Below, in pieces: positions 35,510-44,383 of a DNA stretch of 64,000 bases. The notes beneath the pieces were generated by a model, which did no database searches, had not been told where the DNA came from, and worked only from the letters and a program-made list of their open reading frames with translations. This stretch comes from Burkholderiales bacterium (lineage in GTDB: Bacteria > Pseudomonadota > Gammaproteobacteria > Burkholderiales > SG8-41), in contig JAIEPF010000003.1 in the NCBI GenBank assembly GCA_019749945.1, positions 1 through 64,000 on the forward strand, in the 5' to 3' direction. The stretch's first letter is position 1, and the number at the start of each line of letters is the position of its first letter. Made by a program: the position numbers and the translations under genes.

Positions 35510-36526
35510 ATGTATACCCTGCTCCGCCCCCTGCTGTTCACGCTGGACGCCGAGTCCGCACATCACCTGACCCTGGAATCGCTGCAACTCGCCGCACGCA
35601 CCGGAATCATCGGCGCTTGCGCGCCGCGGATGACTGCGACACCACGCACGGTGATGGGCATCAGCTTTACAAATCCGGTCGGACTTGCCGCCGGGCTCGA
35701 CAAAAACGGCGATTACATCGATGCACTGGCAGCATTAGGTTTCGGTTTTCTCGAAATCGGCACCATCACGCCGCGCCCGCAACCCGGCAACCCGCAGCCG
35801 CGCATGTTCCGGCTGCCGGCCGCGCGCGCGGTCATCAATCGCATGGGCTTCAATAACCACGGTGTCGATGCGCTGGTCGCCAACGTGCAACGTGCGCGTT
35901 TCCGCGGCGTGCTCGGCATCAACATCGGGAAAAATTTCGACACGCCCATTGAACGCGCAGCCGATGATTACCTGATCTGCCTGCGCAAGGTGTACGCCCA
36001 CGCAAGCTATATCACGGTCAACATTTCCTCTCCGAACACCAAGAACCTGCGACAACTCCAGCAGACCGACGAACTCGGCCAGCTGCTGGCGGCATTGCAG
36101 ATGGAACGCGAACGCCTTGCCGACAAACAGGGCCGGCGGGTGCCACTGGCGCTGAAAATCGCGCCCGATCTCGACCCGTCCCAGATCTCGGCCATTGCCG
36201 GACTGCTGGTTACGCATCGCATCGACGCGGTGATCGCCACCAACACCACCACGGCGCGCGATGCGGTCGCGCAACTGCCCCACGGCACGGAAACCGGCGG
36301 CCTCAGCGGCGCACCGCTGACCGCGCAGGCGCAGGCGGTCACCGCGCAGCTTGCTGCCGCACTGGCCGGAGCCGTACCCATCATCGGTGTCGGCGGCATC
36401 ATGACCGGGGATGATGCCGCAGCGCGCCTTGAGGCCGGCGCCAGCCTGGTGCAGCTCTACACCGGCCTGGTGTATGCCGGCCCGGCGCTGATCCGCGCCT
36501 CTGTCAGCGCCTGCAGCCGATCCTGA
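35510..36526 (+). CDS. pyrD: Dihydroorotate dehydrogenase (quinone), class 2
   Basis: A 338-residue inner-membrane-associated flavoenzyme of pyrimidine synthesis that passes electrons to quinone. Seen: the N-terminal quinone-binding helical stretch ([12 protein letters not shown]), [17 protein letters not shown], the N-I-S-S-P-N-T loop with active-site Ser, and G-G-I-M-T-G-x-D-A. ATG 35510 gives the standard N-terminus. Confidence 0.95.
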   Translation: MYTLLRPLLFTLDAESAHHLTLESLQLAARTGIIGACAPRMTATPRTVMGISFTNPVGLAAGLDKNGDYIDALAALGFGFLEIGTITPRPQPGNPQPRMFRLPAARAVINRMGFNNHGVDALVANVQRARFRGVLGINIGKNFDTPIERAADDYLICLRKVYAHASYITVNISSPNTKNLRQLQQTDELGQLLAALQMERERLADKQGRRVPLALKIAPDLDPSQISAIAGLLVTHRIDAVIATNTTTARDAVAQLPHGTETGGLSGAPLTAQAQAVTAQLAAALAGAVPIIGVGGIMTGDDAAARLEAGASLVQLYTGLVYAGPALIRASVSACSRS

Positions 36527-36532
36527 TCAAAA

Positions 36533-37153
36533 ATGATGACCGGGTCCCGCGTTGATGCCATCGATGCACTGCTGCCGCAGACCCAGTGCGGCCAGTGTGA
36601 TTACGCCGGATGCCGGCCTTATGCCGAAGCCATCGCCGCCGGCAAGGCGCCGATCAACCGGTGTCCGCCGGGGGGCGACGAAGTCATCGCCGAACTGGCG
36701 GCGTTGCTGAACGTGGCGGTCATGCCGCTCAGCCCGGCCCACGGCGCTGCCGCAGCACCGGCAACGGCCGTCATCGATGAATCCGCCTGCATCGGCTGCG
36801 CCTTGTGTCTGCCCGCCTGCCCCGTCGACGCCATCGTCGGCGCGCGCAAATTGATGCACACGGTGATCGCCGCGGAATGTACGGGCTGCGGCCTGTGCCT
36901 GCCGCCCTGTCCGGTGGATTGCATCAGCCTCGTGCCGACCGGCGCGGCGCGCGATCCTGCCGCGCAACGCGCCTCGTCCGGTCGGTTGCGGCAACGGTAT
37001 CTGGCGCACCGGCAGCGGCTGGCGGCGCGCTCCGCCGGGCACCGCGGCGGAAAAAACACAGCACCCGCAACTGATGCCATGGCGCGCAAACGCGCGGCAC
37101 TGGATCGGGCAATGGCCAGGGCGCGTGCGCGGCTGGGTAAAACCGCAGGTTAA
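36533..37153 (+). CDS. RnfB-like iron-sulfur protein (soluble, orphan)
   Basis: A 206-residue protein with the RnfB-type 4Fe-4S domain ([10 protein letters not shown]...R-C-P-P-G-G) and two ferredoxin 4Fe-4S sites ([12 protein letters not shown] and [12 protein letters not shown]). The N-terminal membrane helix of true RnfB is missing, and the C-terminus is a basic Arg/Ala-rich tail. No other rnf genes are in the window, yet nth, the usual neighbour of rnf operons, is close. It is probably an electron carrier whose partner is unknown. Confidence 0.82.
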   Translation: MMTGSRVDAIDALLPQTQCGQCDYAGCRPYAEAIAAGKAPINRCPPGGDEVIAELAALLNVAVMPLSPAHGAAAAPATAVIDESACIGCALCLPACPVDAIVGARKLMHTVIAAECTGCGLCLPPCPVDCISLVPTGAARDPAAQRASSGRLRQRYLAHRQRLAARSAGHRGGKNTAPATDAMARKRAALDRAMARARARLGKTAG

Positions 37154-37188
37154 AAAACGCCGGTTAAATTCCGGTTTAAACCGCAGGC

Positions 37189-38163
37189 TCAGCGGCCGAA
37201 AAGACCACGCAGCAACTGTGCCGGATCAATGCCGCCGCCCTTGGGTTGCTCTTGAGGCTGCGGATTTTGCTGCCCGGCCAGCCCCCGCGCGCCTTCCACC
37301 GGCAGCGGTTGCGAAGCGCGTGCCGGGCCGGCGCCGGCCGTGATGCGCCGGATGTCGAGTTCACGTCCCGCCGGTAACTGCGCCACGCGCGGCGTCAGGG
37401 CTTCTCCCAGTTGTTCCAGCCGGTCGCCCGGCGCCGGGTGGGTCTTGAACAACAGCGCCAGCGAACCGTCTTCTGCGCCGCGCGCCGCCAGCTTGTGCAG
37501 CACATCGACGAGACCGAAGGGGTTGTAACCGGCGCGCGCGGCGAGCACCACGCCCATCGCGTCCGCCTCGTGTTCCGCGCTTTTGTCGAGGCCGCGCGCG
37601 AATACCTCCGCCCCGCTGCCGATCATGTTGTTGAGCAATGCCGAACGGTTGTCACGCTGCGCGATCTGTGCGCCTGCCGACAGGGCCGCGCTTTTCTGCA
37701 TCACCGTCACGTGATGGCGGCGCACGATATGGGCGATTTCATGCGCCAGCACGCCGGCCAGCTGGGCTTCATTGTCGAGAATCTCGTATAAGCCGCGCGT
37801 CAGCAGCACATAACCGCCGGGCGCGGCAAACGCATTGATGGACGCGGTGTCGATCACGGCAAAACGCCAGGGCAGATCGGGGCGCTCGCTCTGCATCGCC
37901 ACCCAGCGCCCGACGCGATTGACGTAACCCTGCAGCGCGGCATCGTTGACCAGGGGTGCCGCGCCGAGCATGCGTCCGGCGACTTCGCGGCCGATTTTCA
38001 GTTCTTCCGGCTCGCTGACGCCGGACACCGCGGTGACGGCATCACGACCGATGCTGAAAAGACGGTTGAGGTCGATGCTCTGCGCCTGCACCGTGCCGCA
38101 GATTCCCGCCATCACCCACAGCAGCGCGTGCGCCAGTTTTCTGTTGATGTGTCTTGCGTTCAT
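37189..38163 (-). CDS. M48-family zinc metallopeptidase
   Basis: A 324-residue periplasmic protease. Signal peptide ending near V-Q-A-Q, the H-E-I-A-H zinc motif around residue 140, and the third ligand in E-H-E-A-D. A Pro/Gln/Gly-rich tail of about 60 residues follows the catalytic domain. Relatives such as BepA and LoiP handle outer membrane protein quality control. It overlaps the SH3 gene by four bases, so the two probably act together in the envelope. Confidence 0.88.
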   Translation of the reverse strand: MNARHINRKLAHALLWVMAGICGTVQAQSIDLNRLFSIGRDAVTAVSGVSEPEELKIGREVAGRMLGAAPLVNDAALQGYVNRVGRWVAMQSERPDLPWRFAVIDTASINAFAAPGGYVLLTRGLYEILDNEAQLAGVLAHEIAHIVRRHHVTVMQKSAALSAGAQIAQRDNRSALLNNMIGSGAEVFARGLDKSAEHEADAMGVVLAARAGYNPFGLVDVLHKLAARGAEDGSLALLFKTHPAPGDRLEQLGEALTPRVAQLPAGRELDIRRITAGAGPARASQPLPVEGARGLAGQQNPQPQEQPKGGGIDPAQLLRGLFGR

Positions 38164-38705
38164 TGGCTGCTCCCGGACTCGCCGGCCGCCGCCGATTGCC
38201 CGAGATACTCGACGCGGCTCGCGCTCAGTCCGGATTTCCCGGCCTGCGCCGCCGCCTGTTCGCGACTGGCGGCATATCCATCCAGCTGCCGCATCTGACT
38301 CTCGTCGAAATGCGCCTGCTTCAAATCCTCTTCATCAAGGCCGCGGATGCCGATGGTGGCGGTGACATTGACCTGCTGGCGCGGGCCGAATACACGGCCC
38401 AGCGCCGAGCCGGCGCCGGCGCCGCTGCTGCCGGCGGGATTCAGCGCACCGAAGCGGACATTGAAGGAATACACCCAGCCGGTCACCGTGCCGGATTTGA
38501 TCTGCACCCAGGCGCCCTGCCGCGCCACGGCATCGCCGGTCGCGCCTTTGGCCAGATTGCCGGCCACGCCGGCGTCAGTGCGGGGTTCGGCGCGCAGTAT
38601 GCTGTCGCGCTCCAGCGTCACCGGTTCGGCCGATGCGGCGGCCATCATCGCGAACAAAGCGGCCGCCAGCCATCGCCTGAACCACTTTGCAGCCGGGTAT
38701 CGCAT
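38160..38705 (-). CDS. SH3-domain periplasmic protein
   Basis: A 181-residue protein with a signal peptide (cleavage near A-S-A-E), then a bacterial SH3 domain (about 30-90; V-T-x-x-x-x-I-L-R-A-E-P, G-W-V-Y-S-F) and a Gly/Ala-rich and charged C-terminal region. The start is ATG 38705 with AGGAG upstream. Bacterial SH3 domains often bind peptidoglycan. It is co-translated with the M48 protease; the specific target is unknown. Confidence 0.8.
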   Translation of the reverse strand: MRYPAAKWFRRWLAAALFAMMAAASAEPVTLERDSILRAEPRTDAGVAGNLAKGATGDAVARQGAWVQIKSGTVTGWVYSFNVRFGALNPAGSSGAGAGSALGRVFGPRQQVNVTATIGIRGLDEEDLKQAHFDESQMRQLDGYAASREQAAAQAGKSGLSASRVEYLGQSAAAGESGSSQ

Positions 38706-38777
38706 CAGGAACTCCTGGTAAACAATGCGCCCATTATAATCACCCGGCCATTCCCGCAGCACGCCCGGAAAAATACC

Positions 38778-39410
38778 GTGAATCCCGCAAAACGACTGGC
38801 CATTTTCGAACGTTTCCGCAGCGCCAACCCCGAACCGCGCGGGGAACTGGAATACGCCTCGCCCTTTGAGCTGCTGGTTGCCGTGATCCTGTCCGCACAG
38901 GCCACCGACAAAAGCGTCAACCGCGCCACCGGCCCGCTGTACCGCAAAGCAAACACGCCGCAGGCCATACTGAAACTGGGCGTGCCCGGCCTTGAGCAAT
39001 ACATCAAAAGCATCGGGCTCTACCGCACCAAGGCAAAAAACATCATCGCCACCTGCGCCATCCTGCTCGAAAAACACGGCGGCCGCGTGCCGCGCGACCG
39101 GGCTGCGCTGGAAGAATTGCCGGGGGTCGGCCGCAAGACGGCGAATGTCGTGCTGAACATCGCTTATGGCGAACCGACCATCGCCGTGGACACGCATATT
39201 TTCCGCATCAGCAACCGCACCGGCCTGGCGCCGGGCAAGGACGTGACGGCAGTCGAACAAAAACTGCTGAAGGTGACGCCGGCGGAGTTCAAGCTGCACG
39301 CCCACCACTGGCTGATCCTGCACGGGCGTTATGTCTGCATCGCGCGCAAACCGCGCTGCGGCGCATGCCTGATCAATGACCTCTGCGAATATCGCCAAAA
39401 AACGCCATGA
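38778..39410 (+). CDS. nth: Endonuclease III
   Basis: A 210-residue DNA glycosylase/AP lyase for oxidised pyrimidines. Helix-hairpin-helix with catalytic Lys in L-P-G-V-G-R-K-T-A, catalytic Asp in A-V-D-T-H-I-F-R, and the C-terminal 4Fe-4S site (C-I-A-R-K-P-R-C-G-A-C...C-E-Y). The start is GTG 38778, which matches the usual N-terminus; a longer open frame upstream runs through the SH3 gene and is not real. Confidence 0.96.
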   Translation: MNPAKRLAIFERFRSANPEPRGELEYASPFELLVAVILSAQATDKSVNRATGPLYRKANTPQAILKLGVPGLEQYIKSIGLYRTKAKNIIATCAILLEKHGGRVPRDRAALEELPGVGRKTANVVLNIAYGEPTIAVDTHIFRISNRTGLAPGKDVTAVEQKLLKVTPAEFKLHAHHWLILHGRYVCIARKPRCGACLINDLCEYRQKTP

Positions 39411-39427
39411 AAACGCGGCATAAAAAA

Positions 39428-39453
39428 ACGCGCCGGGATACGGCGCGTTTTTT
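39428..39453. terminator. Bidirectional intrinsic terminator after nth
   Basis: ACGCGCCG pairs with CGGCGCGT across a five-base loop (GGATA), with an A-run before and a T-run after. It sits between convergent nth and a cytochrome c gene. Confidence 0.9.
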
Positions 39454-39467
39454 GCTGCATCGGCCGC

Positions 39468-39788
39468 TCAGTATTTGACGACCAGGCCCTGCTGCCGCGA
39501 GAAATAAGCAGCCAGGTCCTCGATATCACGCTGCGACAAAGCGCCGGCCAGGGGCGCCATGATTGCGTTCTTGCGTTCGCCGGCCTTGTATTCGGACAGC
39601 GCTTTTACAAGGTAATCAAAATTCTGGCCGGCAAGGCGCGGAAAATCCGGCGCTGCGCTGTTGCCGTCGGGCCCGTGGCAGGCGGCGCAGGTTTTGGATT
39701 TTTCCTTGCCCGCGGCAGGATTGGCGGCCAGTGAAGGGCCGCCGGCGATCAACGCCGCGCAAGCGGCGATCCACAGCAGTTTTTTCAT
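39468..39788 (-). CDS. Class I cytochrome c (c553/c4-half type)
   Basis: A 106-residue periplasmic monohaem cytochrome. Signal peptide ending near S-L-A-A, haem motif T-C-A-A-C-H-G, then L-A-G-Q and a distal Met in I-M-A-P-L-A. It lies 19 bases downstream of a second small cytochrome with similar length and spacing; together they resemble the two halves of a dihaem cytochrome c4. It probably donates electrons to the terminal oxidase. Confidence 0.9.
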   Translation of the reverse strand: MKKLLWIAACAALIAGGPSLAANPAAGKEKSKTCAACHGPDGNSAAPDFPRLAGQNFDYLVKALSEYKAGERKNAIMAPLAGALSQRDIEDLAAYFSRQQGLVVKY

Positions 39789-39807
39789 CAGTATCCCCTG
39801 AATCCGG

Positions 39808-40149
39808 TTATTTCGCCGCCGTCTGAACGGCGCTCGACGCGTAATAGGCGGCGAGATCGGCCATGTCCTGATCCGTCAGGCCTGCGGCAATGGCGCGCAT
39901 CGACGGATGCGTGCGATCACCGTTCTTGTAAGCCTGCAGAGCCTTGACGATGTAGGCGGCATGCTGGCCGCCGATCTTCGGCACGCTGTAGGTCACTGGA
40001 AACGCGGTTTTGTAGCCGGGAATGCCGTGGCAGCCGGCGCACATCGCAGATTTGCCCTTGCCCGCCGCCGGATTGCCTTCGGCTGCCTGGGCGAAGCCCG
40101 GGGCCAGCGCCGCAGCGAGGCCGAGGCAGATTGCAGTTAACCGTATCAT
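39808..40149 (-). CDS. Class I cytochrome c (c553/c4-half type)
   Basis: A 113-residue periplasmic monohaem cytochrome. Signal peptide ending near A-Q-A-A, haem motif M-C-A-G-C-H-G-I, I-G-G-Q, and distal Met in S-M-R-A-I-A. ATG 40149 is chosen within a longer frame. A TATAAT -10 element lies just upstream on the same strand, and two 15-base direct repeats overlap the -35 area. It is the first gene of a two-cytochrome operon. Confidence 0.9.
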   Translation of the reverse strand: MIRLTAICLGLAAALAPGFAQAAEGNPAAGKGKSAMCAGCHGIPGYKTAFPVTYSVPKIGGQHAAYIVKALQAYKNGDRTHPSMRAIAAGLTDQDMADLAAYYASSAVQTAAK

Positions 40150-40188
40150 GAAGGCACTCTTTCCTTTTTTGAACGATGCAGGGCGCCG

Positions 40189-40236
40189 ATTATAGCTCAA
40201 AAATTTCGCTGATTGCCGGGCAAATTTAGCTGATTG
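40189..40236 (-). promoter_or_regulatory. Cytochrome c promoter with two 15-base direct repeats
   Basis: On the reverse strand TATAAT lies at 40189-40194, about 40 bases before the cytochrome ATG, without a good -35. Upstream of it AAATTTCGCTGATTG (40201-40215) and AAATTTAGCTGATTG (40222-40236) form direct repeats with a 21-base period, about two helical turns, which suggests activator binding. Confidence 0.6.
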
Positions 40237-40288
40237 GCCAGTACCGCCGCGATGACCCATAATTAAAATCATTGTCCCGGGAAACCCC

Positions 40289-42094
40289 TTGAAGTTTTTA
40301 TTCCAATCCCGGCCCGAACTGCTGCAGTTCGCCGGCCGCCTGTTTCCGTTCCTGCAGTGGTGGCCGATGGTCAACCGCCAGACACTGCGCGCGGACGCAC
40401 TGGCGGGCATCACCGGCGCCATCGTCGTGCTGCCGCAGGGCGTGGCCTTCGCCACCATCGCCGGCCTGCCGCCGGAATACGGACTCTACGCGGCGATGAT
40501 CCCGGCGGTGATTGCAGCACTCTTCGGCTCGAGCTGGCACCTGGTGTCGGGGCCGACCACCGCGATTTCCATCGTGATCTACGCCACCATGAGCGGCGTC
40601 GCCGAACCCGGCACACCGGAATACATCCGGCTGGTGCTGATGATGACCTTCCTCACCGGTGTGTTCCAGCTCGCGATGGGCCTCGCCCGCATGGGCGCGC
40701 TGGTCAATTTCATCTCGCATACCGTGGTCCTCGGCTTCACCGCCGGCGCCGGCCTGCTCATCATCAGCACGCAGCTGACGCACTTCTTTGGCATTCCAAT
40801 GCCGCGCGGCATCTCGTTTGCAGAAACCATGCGCCAGACCCTGTACGGCCTGAATGACATCAACTGGTATGTCGCCTCGGTCGGCATGATCACGCTGCTG
40901 GTCGGCATTTTCGTGAAGCGCCGCTTCCGCAGGCTGCCCTACATGATCGTGGCGATGATCGCCGGTACGCTGTACACGCTGGCGCTGGGGCTGATCCCGC
41001 AACTGGATGCACGCAGCCAGATCGAAACCGTGAAGGCGCTGTCCGGCATATTTCCCCGCTTTGAAGCGCCGGATTTTTCGCTGGAAGCGCTGCGCAAGAC
41101 CGCGTCCATCGCCGTGGCGGTGACCATGCTCGGACTGACCGAGGCGGTGTCGATCGCCCGCGCCATCGCGGTGCGCTCGGAACAGCGCATCGACGGCAAC
41201 CAGGAATTCATCGGCCAGGGCCTGTCGAACATCGCCGGCAGTTTTTTCTCGGCCTACGCTTCGAGCGGTTCCTTCAACCGCAGCGGCGTTAACTACGAGG
41301 CGGGCGCACGCACCCCCCTTGCCGCGGTGCTGTCCGCAGTGTTCCTGCTGATCATCGTGCTGCTGGTGGCACCGCTGGTGCAATTTCTGCCGGTGCCGAC
41401 CATGGCCGGCATCCTGTTCATGGTGGCCTGGGGGCTGATCGACATCCCGCAGATCCGCAACATCATCCGCACCAGTCTGTCGGAGAGCGTCGTGCTCGCC
41501 GTGACGCTGCTGGCCACGCTGTTCGTGCAGCTCGAATTCGCGATTTACACCGGGGTTCTGCTGTCGCTGATGTTGTATCTGAAACGCACCTCGCACCCGG
41601 TCATCCTCGACGTCAAGCCGGATCCCGACGAAGGCAGTTACCACTACTCCGCCGATACCGGACTGCCGGACTGCCCGCAGCTGAAATGCCTGCGCGTCAA
41701 CGGTTCGATTTTTTTCGGTGCCGTCGACCACATGCAGCAAATGCTGCACCGGATCGGTGAACACAACATGCAGAAGCATGTGCTGGTGGTCGCCAGCGGC
41801 ATCAATTTCGTCGACGTCGCCGGCGCAGAATTTCTGGCACATGAAGCCAAGCGTCGGCGGCGGCTCGGCGGCGGGCTGTACTTCTACCGGCTCAAGGATG
41901 AGGTCGTCGGTCTGCTGCGCCGGGGTGGATACATGAATGACATAGGCGAACAGAACATGTTCCCGGTAAAATCCAATGCCATCACCGCCATTTACCCGAG
42001 ACTGGATCCGGCAATCTGCAAGGACTGCAAACTGCGTATTTTTCGCGATTGCCGTGAACGGCTGCCAGACGGCAGTCTGCGCCGCGATATCTGA
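40289..42094 (+). CDS. SulP-family anion transporter with STAS domain
   Basis: A 601-residue protein: about 12-14 helices (P-Q-G-V-A-F-A-T-I-A-G-L-P-P-E-Y-G-L-Y-A near the start, S-G-S-F-N-R-S-G-V-N-Y in the middle), then a STAS domain (about 450-560) and a short Cys-containing tail (C-K-D-C...C-R-E-R). SulP members carry sulfate, bicarbonate or other anions; the substrate is not readable here. The frame starts at TTG 40289; the first ATG is 27 codons in and would remove part of the conserved N-terminus. Confidence 0.88.
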   Translation: MKFLFQSRPELLQFAGRLFPFLQWWPMVNRQTLRADALAGITGAIVVLPQGVAFATIAGLPPEYGLYAAMIPAVIAALFGSSWHLVSGPTTAISIVIYATMSGVAEPGTPEYIRLVLMMTFLTGVFQLAMGLARMGALVNFISHTVVLGFTAGAGLLIISTQLTHFFGIPMPRGISFAETMRQTLYGLNDINWYVASVGMITLLVGIFVKRRFRRLPYMIVAMIAGTLYTLALGLIPQLDARSQIETVKALSGIFPRFEAPDFSLEALRKTASIAVAVTMLGLTEAVSIARAIAVRSEQRIDGNQEFIGQGLSNIAGSFFSAYASSGSFNRSGVNYEAGARTPLAAVLSAVFLLIIVLLVAPLVQFLPVPTMAGILFMVAWGLIDIPQIRNIIRTSLSESVVLAVTLLATLFVQLEFAIYTGVLLSLMLYLKRTSHPVILDVKPDPDEGSYHYSADTGLPDCPQLKCLRVNGSIFFGAVDHMQQMLHRIGEHNMQKHVLVVASGINFVDVAGAEFLAHEAKRRRRLGGGLYFYRLKDEVVGLLRRGGYMNDIGEQNMFPVKSNAITAIYPRLDPAICKDCKLRIFRDCRERLPDGSLRRDI

Positions 42095-42139
42095 AATAAT
42101 TCAGGCCGGGCACCCCCCCAGACACACAATTCATTATCG

Positions 42140-44317
42140 ATGTCTGTCATAAAACTGCGCGAACGACTGCTGCCTTTTCTGCGCTGGTTGCCATTGCAGC
42201 GATCGGCCGTGCGGGCCGACATCATCGCGGGCGCCACGGTTGCCATGATACTGATCCCGCAATCCATGGCCTACGCACAGCTCGCCGGACTGCCGGCGTA
42301 TTACGGGCTGTACGCGGCGTTCCTGCCGGTGATCATCGGCGCGATGTGGGGGTCTTCACACCAGCTCGCCACAGGGCCGGTGGCCATGGTGTCCCTGCTG
42401 ACCGGCACTGCGCTGACGCAATTTGCGGCGCCAGGCAGCGAACAGTTCATCGCACTGGCCATCCTGCTGGCGCTGATGGTCGGCATCATGGAGCTCGCCA
42501 TGGGCCTGTTCCGGCTGGGTGCCATCGTCAATTTTCTGTCGCATCCGGTGATCGTCGGCTTCACCAATGCGGCGGCCATCATTATTGCGCTGTCCCAGTT
42601 CAACAAACTGATCGGGGTGCACAGCGCGCGTTCCGATCGTTTTCTCGGCGACGTCTGGGATGTGCTGCTGCGCATCGGCGACATGCACCTGCCGACACTG
42701 GCCATGGGCCTCCTGACACTGGCGGTGATCCTCCTGATCCGCCGTTATCGCCCGGTCTGGCCGGGGGTGTTGATCGCCGTGGCGCTGACCACCACACTCA
42801 GTTGGGCCATTGATTTTGAACGCAACACAACTGCCAGCCCGCTGGATTTCCGTGACCCCCATGTACGCAATGTGATTGACTCGCTGGTCGCGCTGGATGA
42901 CCGCAGCCGCGTTCTGCGCGAAGCCACCGCCGAAAAAGCAGGAGAAATCACCAGACTCGCAACCAGCAACGGCGTTGACCATCCACGCCTGATCATGCTC
43001 AACGCCGACCTGGAATTTCTCAAACTGGAATTGCGGGCGGTAGAGGCCGAACACCGCGTTCGTTTCGCCGAGCTGCGCCGTCTTCGCTTCACCGGCGTCC
43101 GCGGCGCGGAAGGTGGCTCCGCGTACAGACTCGTCAGCACCGTGGAACCGGGCACCACAACCGACGGCAGGCGATGGATCGTCGCGCGCATCGATGGCAC
43201 GCGGATCCGACTGACCGGCGGCGGCGAAGTGGTCGGCACGATTCCGGCTGGGATTCCGCAACCGGCAATGCCCAAGATTGATTGGGAGACCCTGATCAAG
43301 TTGCTGCCGACCGCGCTGATCATCGCGCTGATCGGATTCATGGAAGCGATCTCCATTGCGAAATCCATGGCCGCCTACACCAAACAACGCATCAGCCCGG
43401 ACCAGGAACTCATCGGCCAGGGGCTCGCCAACATCGTCGGCAGTGCATTCCAGTCGTTTCCGGTCAGCGGATCGTTTTCACGGTCGGCCGTCAACCTTGC
43501 CACCGGTGCCGTCAGCGGGCTGTCCTCGGTGGTTGCCGGCGTGATCGTGCTGGTCACGCTGCTGCTGTTCACCCCCCTGCTCTACCATCTGCCCCAGGCC
43601 GCGCTGGCGGCCATCATCATGCTGGCGGTTGCAAGCCTGGTGAATTTCAAGGCAATGGTGCATGCCTGGCAGGCGCATCGCCATGACGGCATTGCCGCCA
43701 CGGTAACCTTCCTCGCCACCCTGAGTTTCGCCCCCCACCTTGACACCGGGATACTGGCCGGTGCCGGGCTGGCCATCATCCTCTACCTCTACCGGACAAT
43801 GCGCCCGCGGGTCGCCGTACTCGGTCGCCATCCCGACGGCACGCTGCGTGACGCGCAGCTTTTCAACCTGCCGACCAGCGAACGCCTGATCGTGATCCGC
43901 TTCGACGGTTCACTTTTTTTTGCCAACGTTCCGTATTTCGAGGACGTCATCCTGGAGCAGGCGGCGAAGCATCCGCAGGCCCGCTATATCCTGGTGGTGG
44001 GCGACGCCATCAACGAACTTGACGCTTCCGGAGAGGAAATGATCCGCCATCTGGCGCGGCGACTGCAGCAGAATGAAGTCACCATGGTGTTCAGCGGGCT
44101 TAAACGCCAGGTGCTCAGCGTGATGGAAAAAACCGGCCTCTACGCCGCAATCGGCGCACAGCATTTTTTCCGTACCGAAGAAGCGGCACTGGCCGCCATC
44201 TCCCAATGGCTGCACGACCCCACTTTCGACGAGAAATTTTTCCCGCTGGTCAGGACCGCAGCAGAACCCCCGGCGGCAGCGATCGACTCCGCACAGGCGC
44301 CGCCGTCAATGAAGTGA
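42140..44317 (+). CDS. SulP-family anion transporter with large periplasmic insertion
   Basis: A 725-residue SulP protein, about 130 residues longer than usual. Residues 1-225 and 360-560 form the membrane core (P-Q-S-M-A-Y-A-Q-L-A-G-L-P-A-Y-Y-G-L-Y; S-G-S-F-S-R-S-A-V-N), and a STAS domain is at about 580-690. Between them, about 226-360, is an extra charged segment with heptad-like Leu/Glu/Arg content (a coiled coil) and a short beta-rich part before V-V-G-T-I-P-A-G-I-P. By SulP topology this loop should be periplasmic. It follows the first SulP gene after 45 bases, so they are likely co-expressed. The substrate is unknown. Confidence 0.86.
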   Translation: MSVIKLRERLLPFLRWLPLQRSAVRADIIAGATVAMILIPQSMAYAQLAGLPAYYGLYAAFLPVIIGAMWGSSHQLATGPVAMVSLLTGTALTQFAAPGSEQFIALAILLALMVGIMELAMGLFRLGAIVNFLSHPVIVGFTNAAAIIIALSQFNKLIGVHSARSDRFLGDVWDVLLRIGDMHLPTLAMGLLTLAVILLIRRYRPVWPGVLIAVALTTTLSWAIDFERNTTASPLDFRDPHVRNVIDSLVALDDRSRVLREATAEKAGEITRLATSNGVDHPRLIMLNADLEFLKLELRAVEAEHRVRFAELRRLRFTGVRGAEGGSAYRLVSTVEPGTTTDGRRWIVARIDGTRIRLTGGGEVVGTIPAGIPQPAMPKIDWETLIKLLPTALIIALIGFMEAISIAKSMAAYTKQRISPDQELIGQGLANIVGSAFQSFPVSGSFSRSAVNLATGAVSGLSSVVAGVIVLVTLLLFTPLLYHLPQAALAAIIMLAVASLVNFKAMVHAWQAHRHDGIAATVTFLATLSFAPHLDTGILAGAGLAIILYLYRTMRPRVAVLGRHPDGTLRDAQLFNLPTSERLIVIRFDGSLFFANVPYFEDVILEQAAKHPQARYILVVGDAINELDASGEEMIRHLARRLQQNEVTMVFSGLKRQVLSVMEKTGLYAAIGAQHFFRTEEAALAAISQWLHDPTFDEKFFPLVRTAAEPPAAAIDSAQAPPSMK

Positions 44318-44329
44318 AACAGCCCGAAG

Positions 44330-44350
44330 CGCAGGAGGGCACCCTCTGCG
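44330..44350. terminator. Hairpin after the second SulP gene
   Basis: CGCAG(G)AGGG pairs with CCCTCTGCG with a very short loop and one bulge, followed by a T-rich stretch. It lies 13 bases after the SulP stop, between convergent genes. Confidence 0.45.
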
Positions 44351-44358
44351 TGATATTG

Positions 44359-44380
44359 CAAGTTATTGTTTTATTTAATG
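44359..44380 (+). repeat. AT-rich boundary element
   Basis: Core CAAGTTATTGTTT at 44359-44371 plus an A/T tract, between the stops of the convergent SulP and usp genes. One mismatch to the IHF consensus on the reverse strand. Confidence 0.65.
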
Positions 44381-44383
44381 AAT

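Noticed and set aside
38154..38777. Long upstream extension of the nth frame
   Set aside because: It runs antisense to the SH3 gene; the standard endonuclease III N-terminus starts at GTG 38778.
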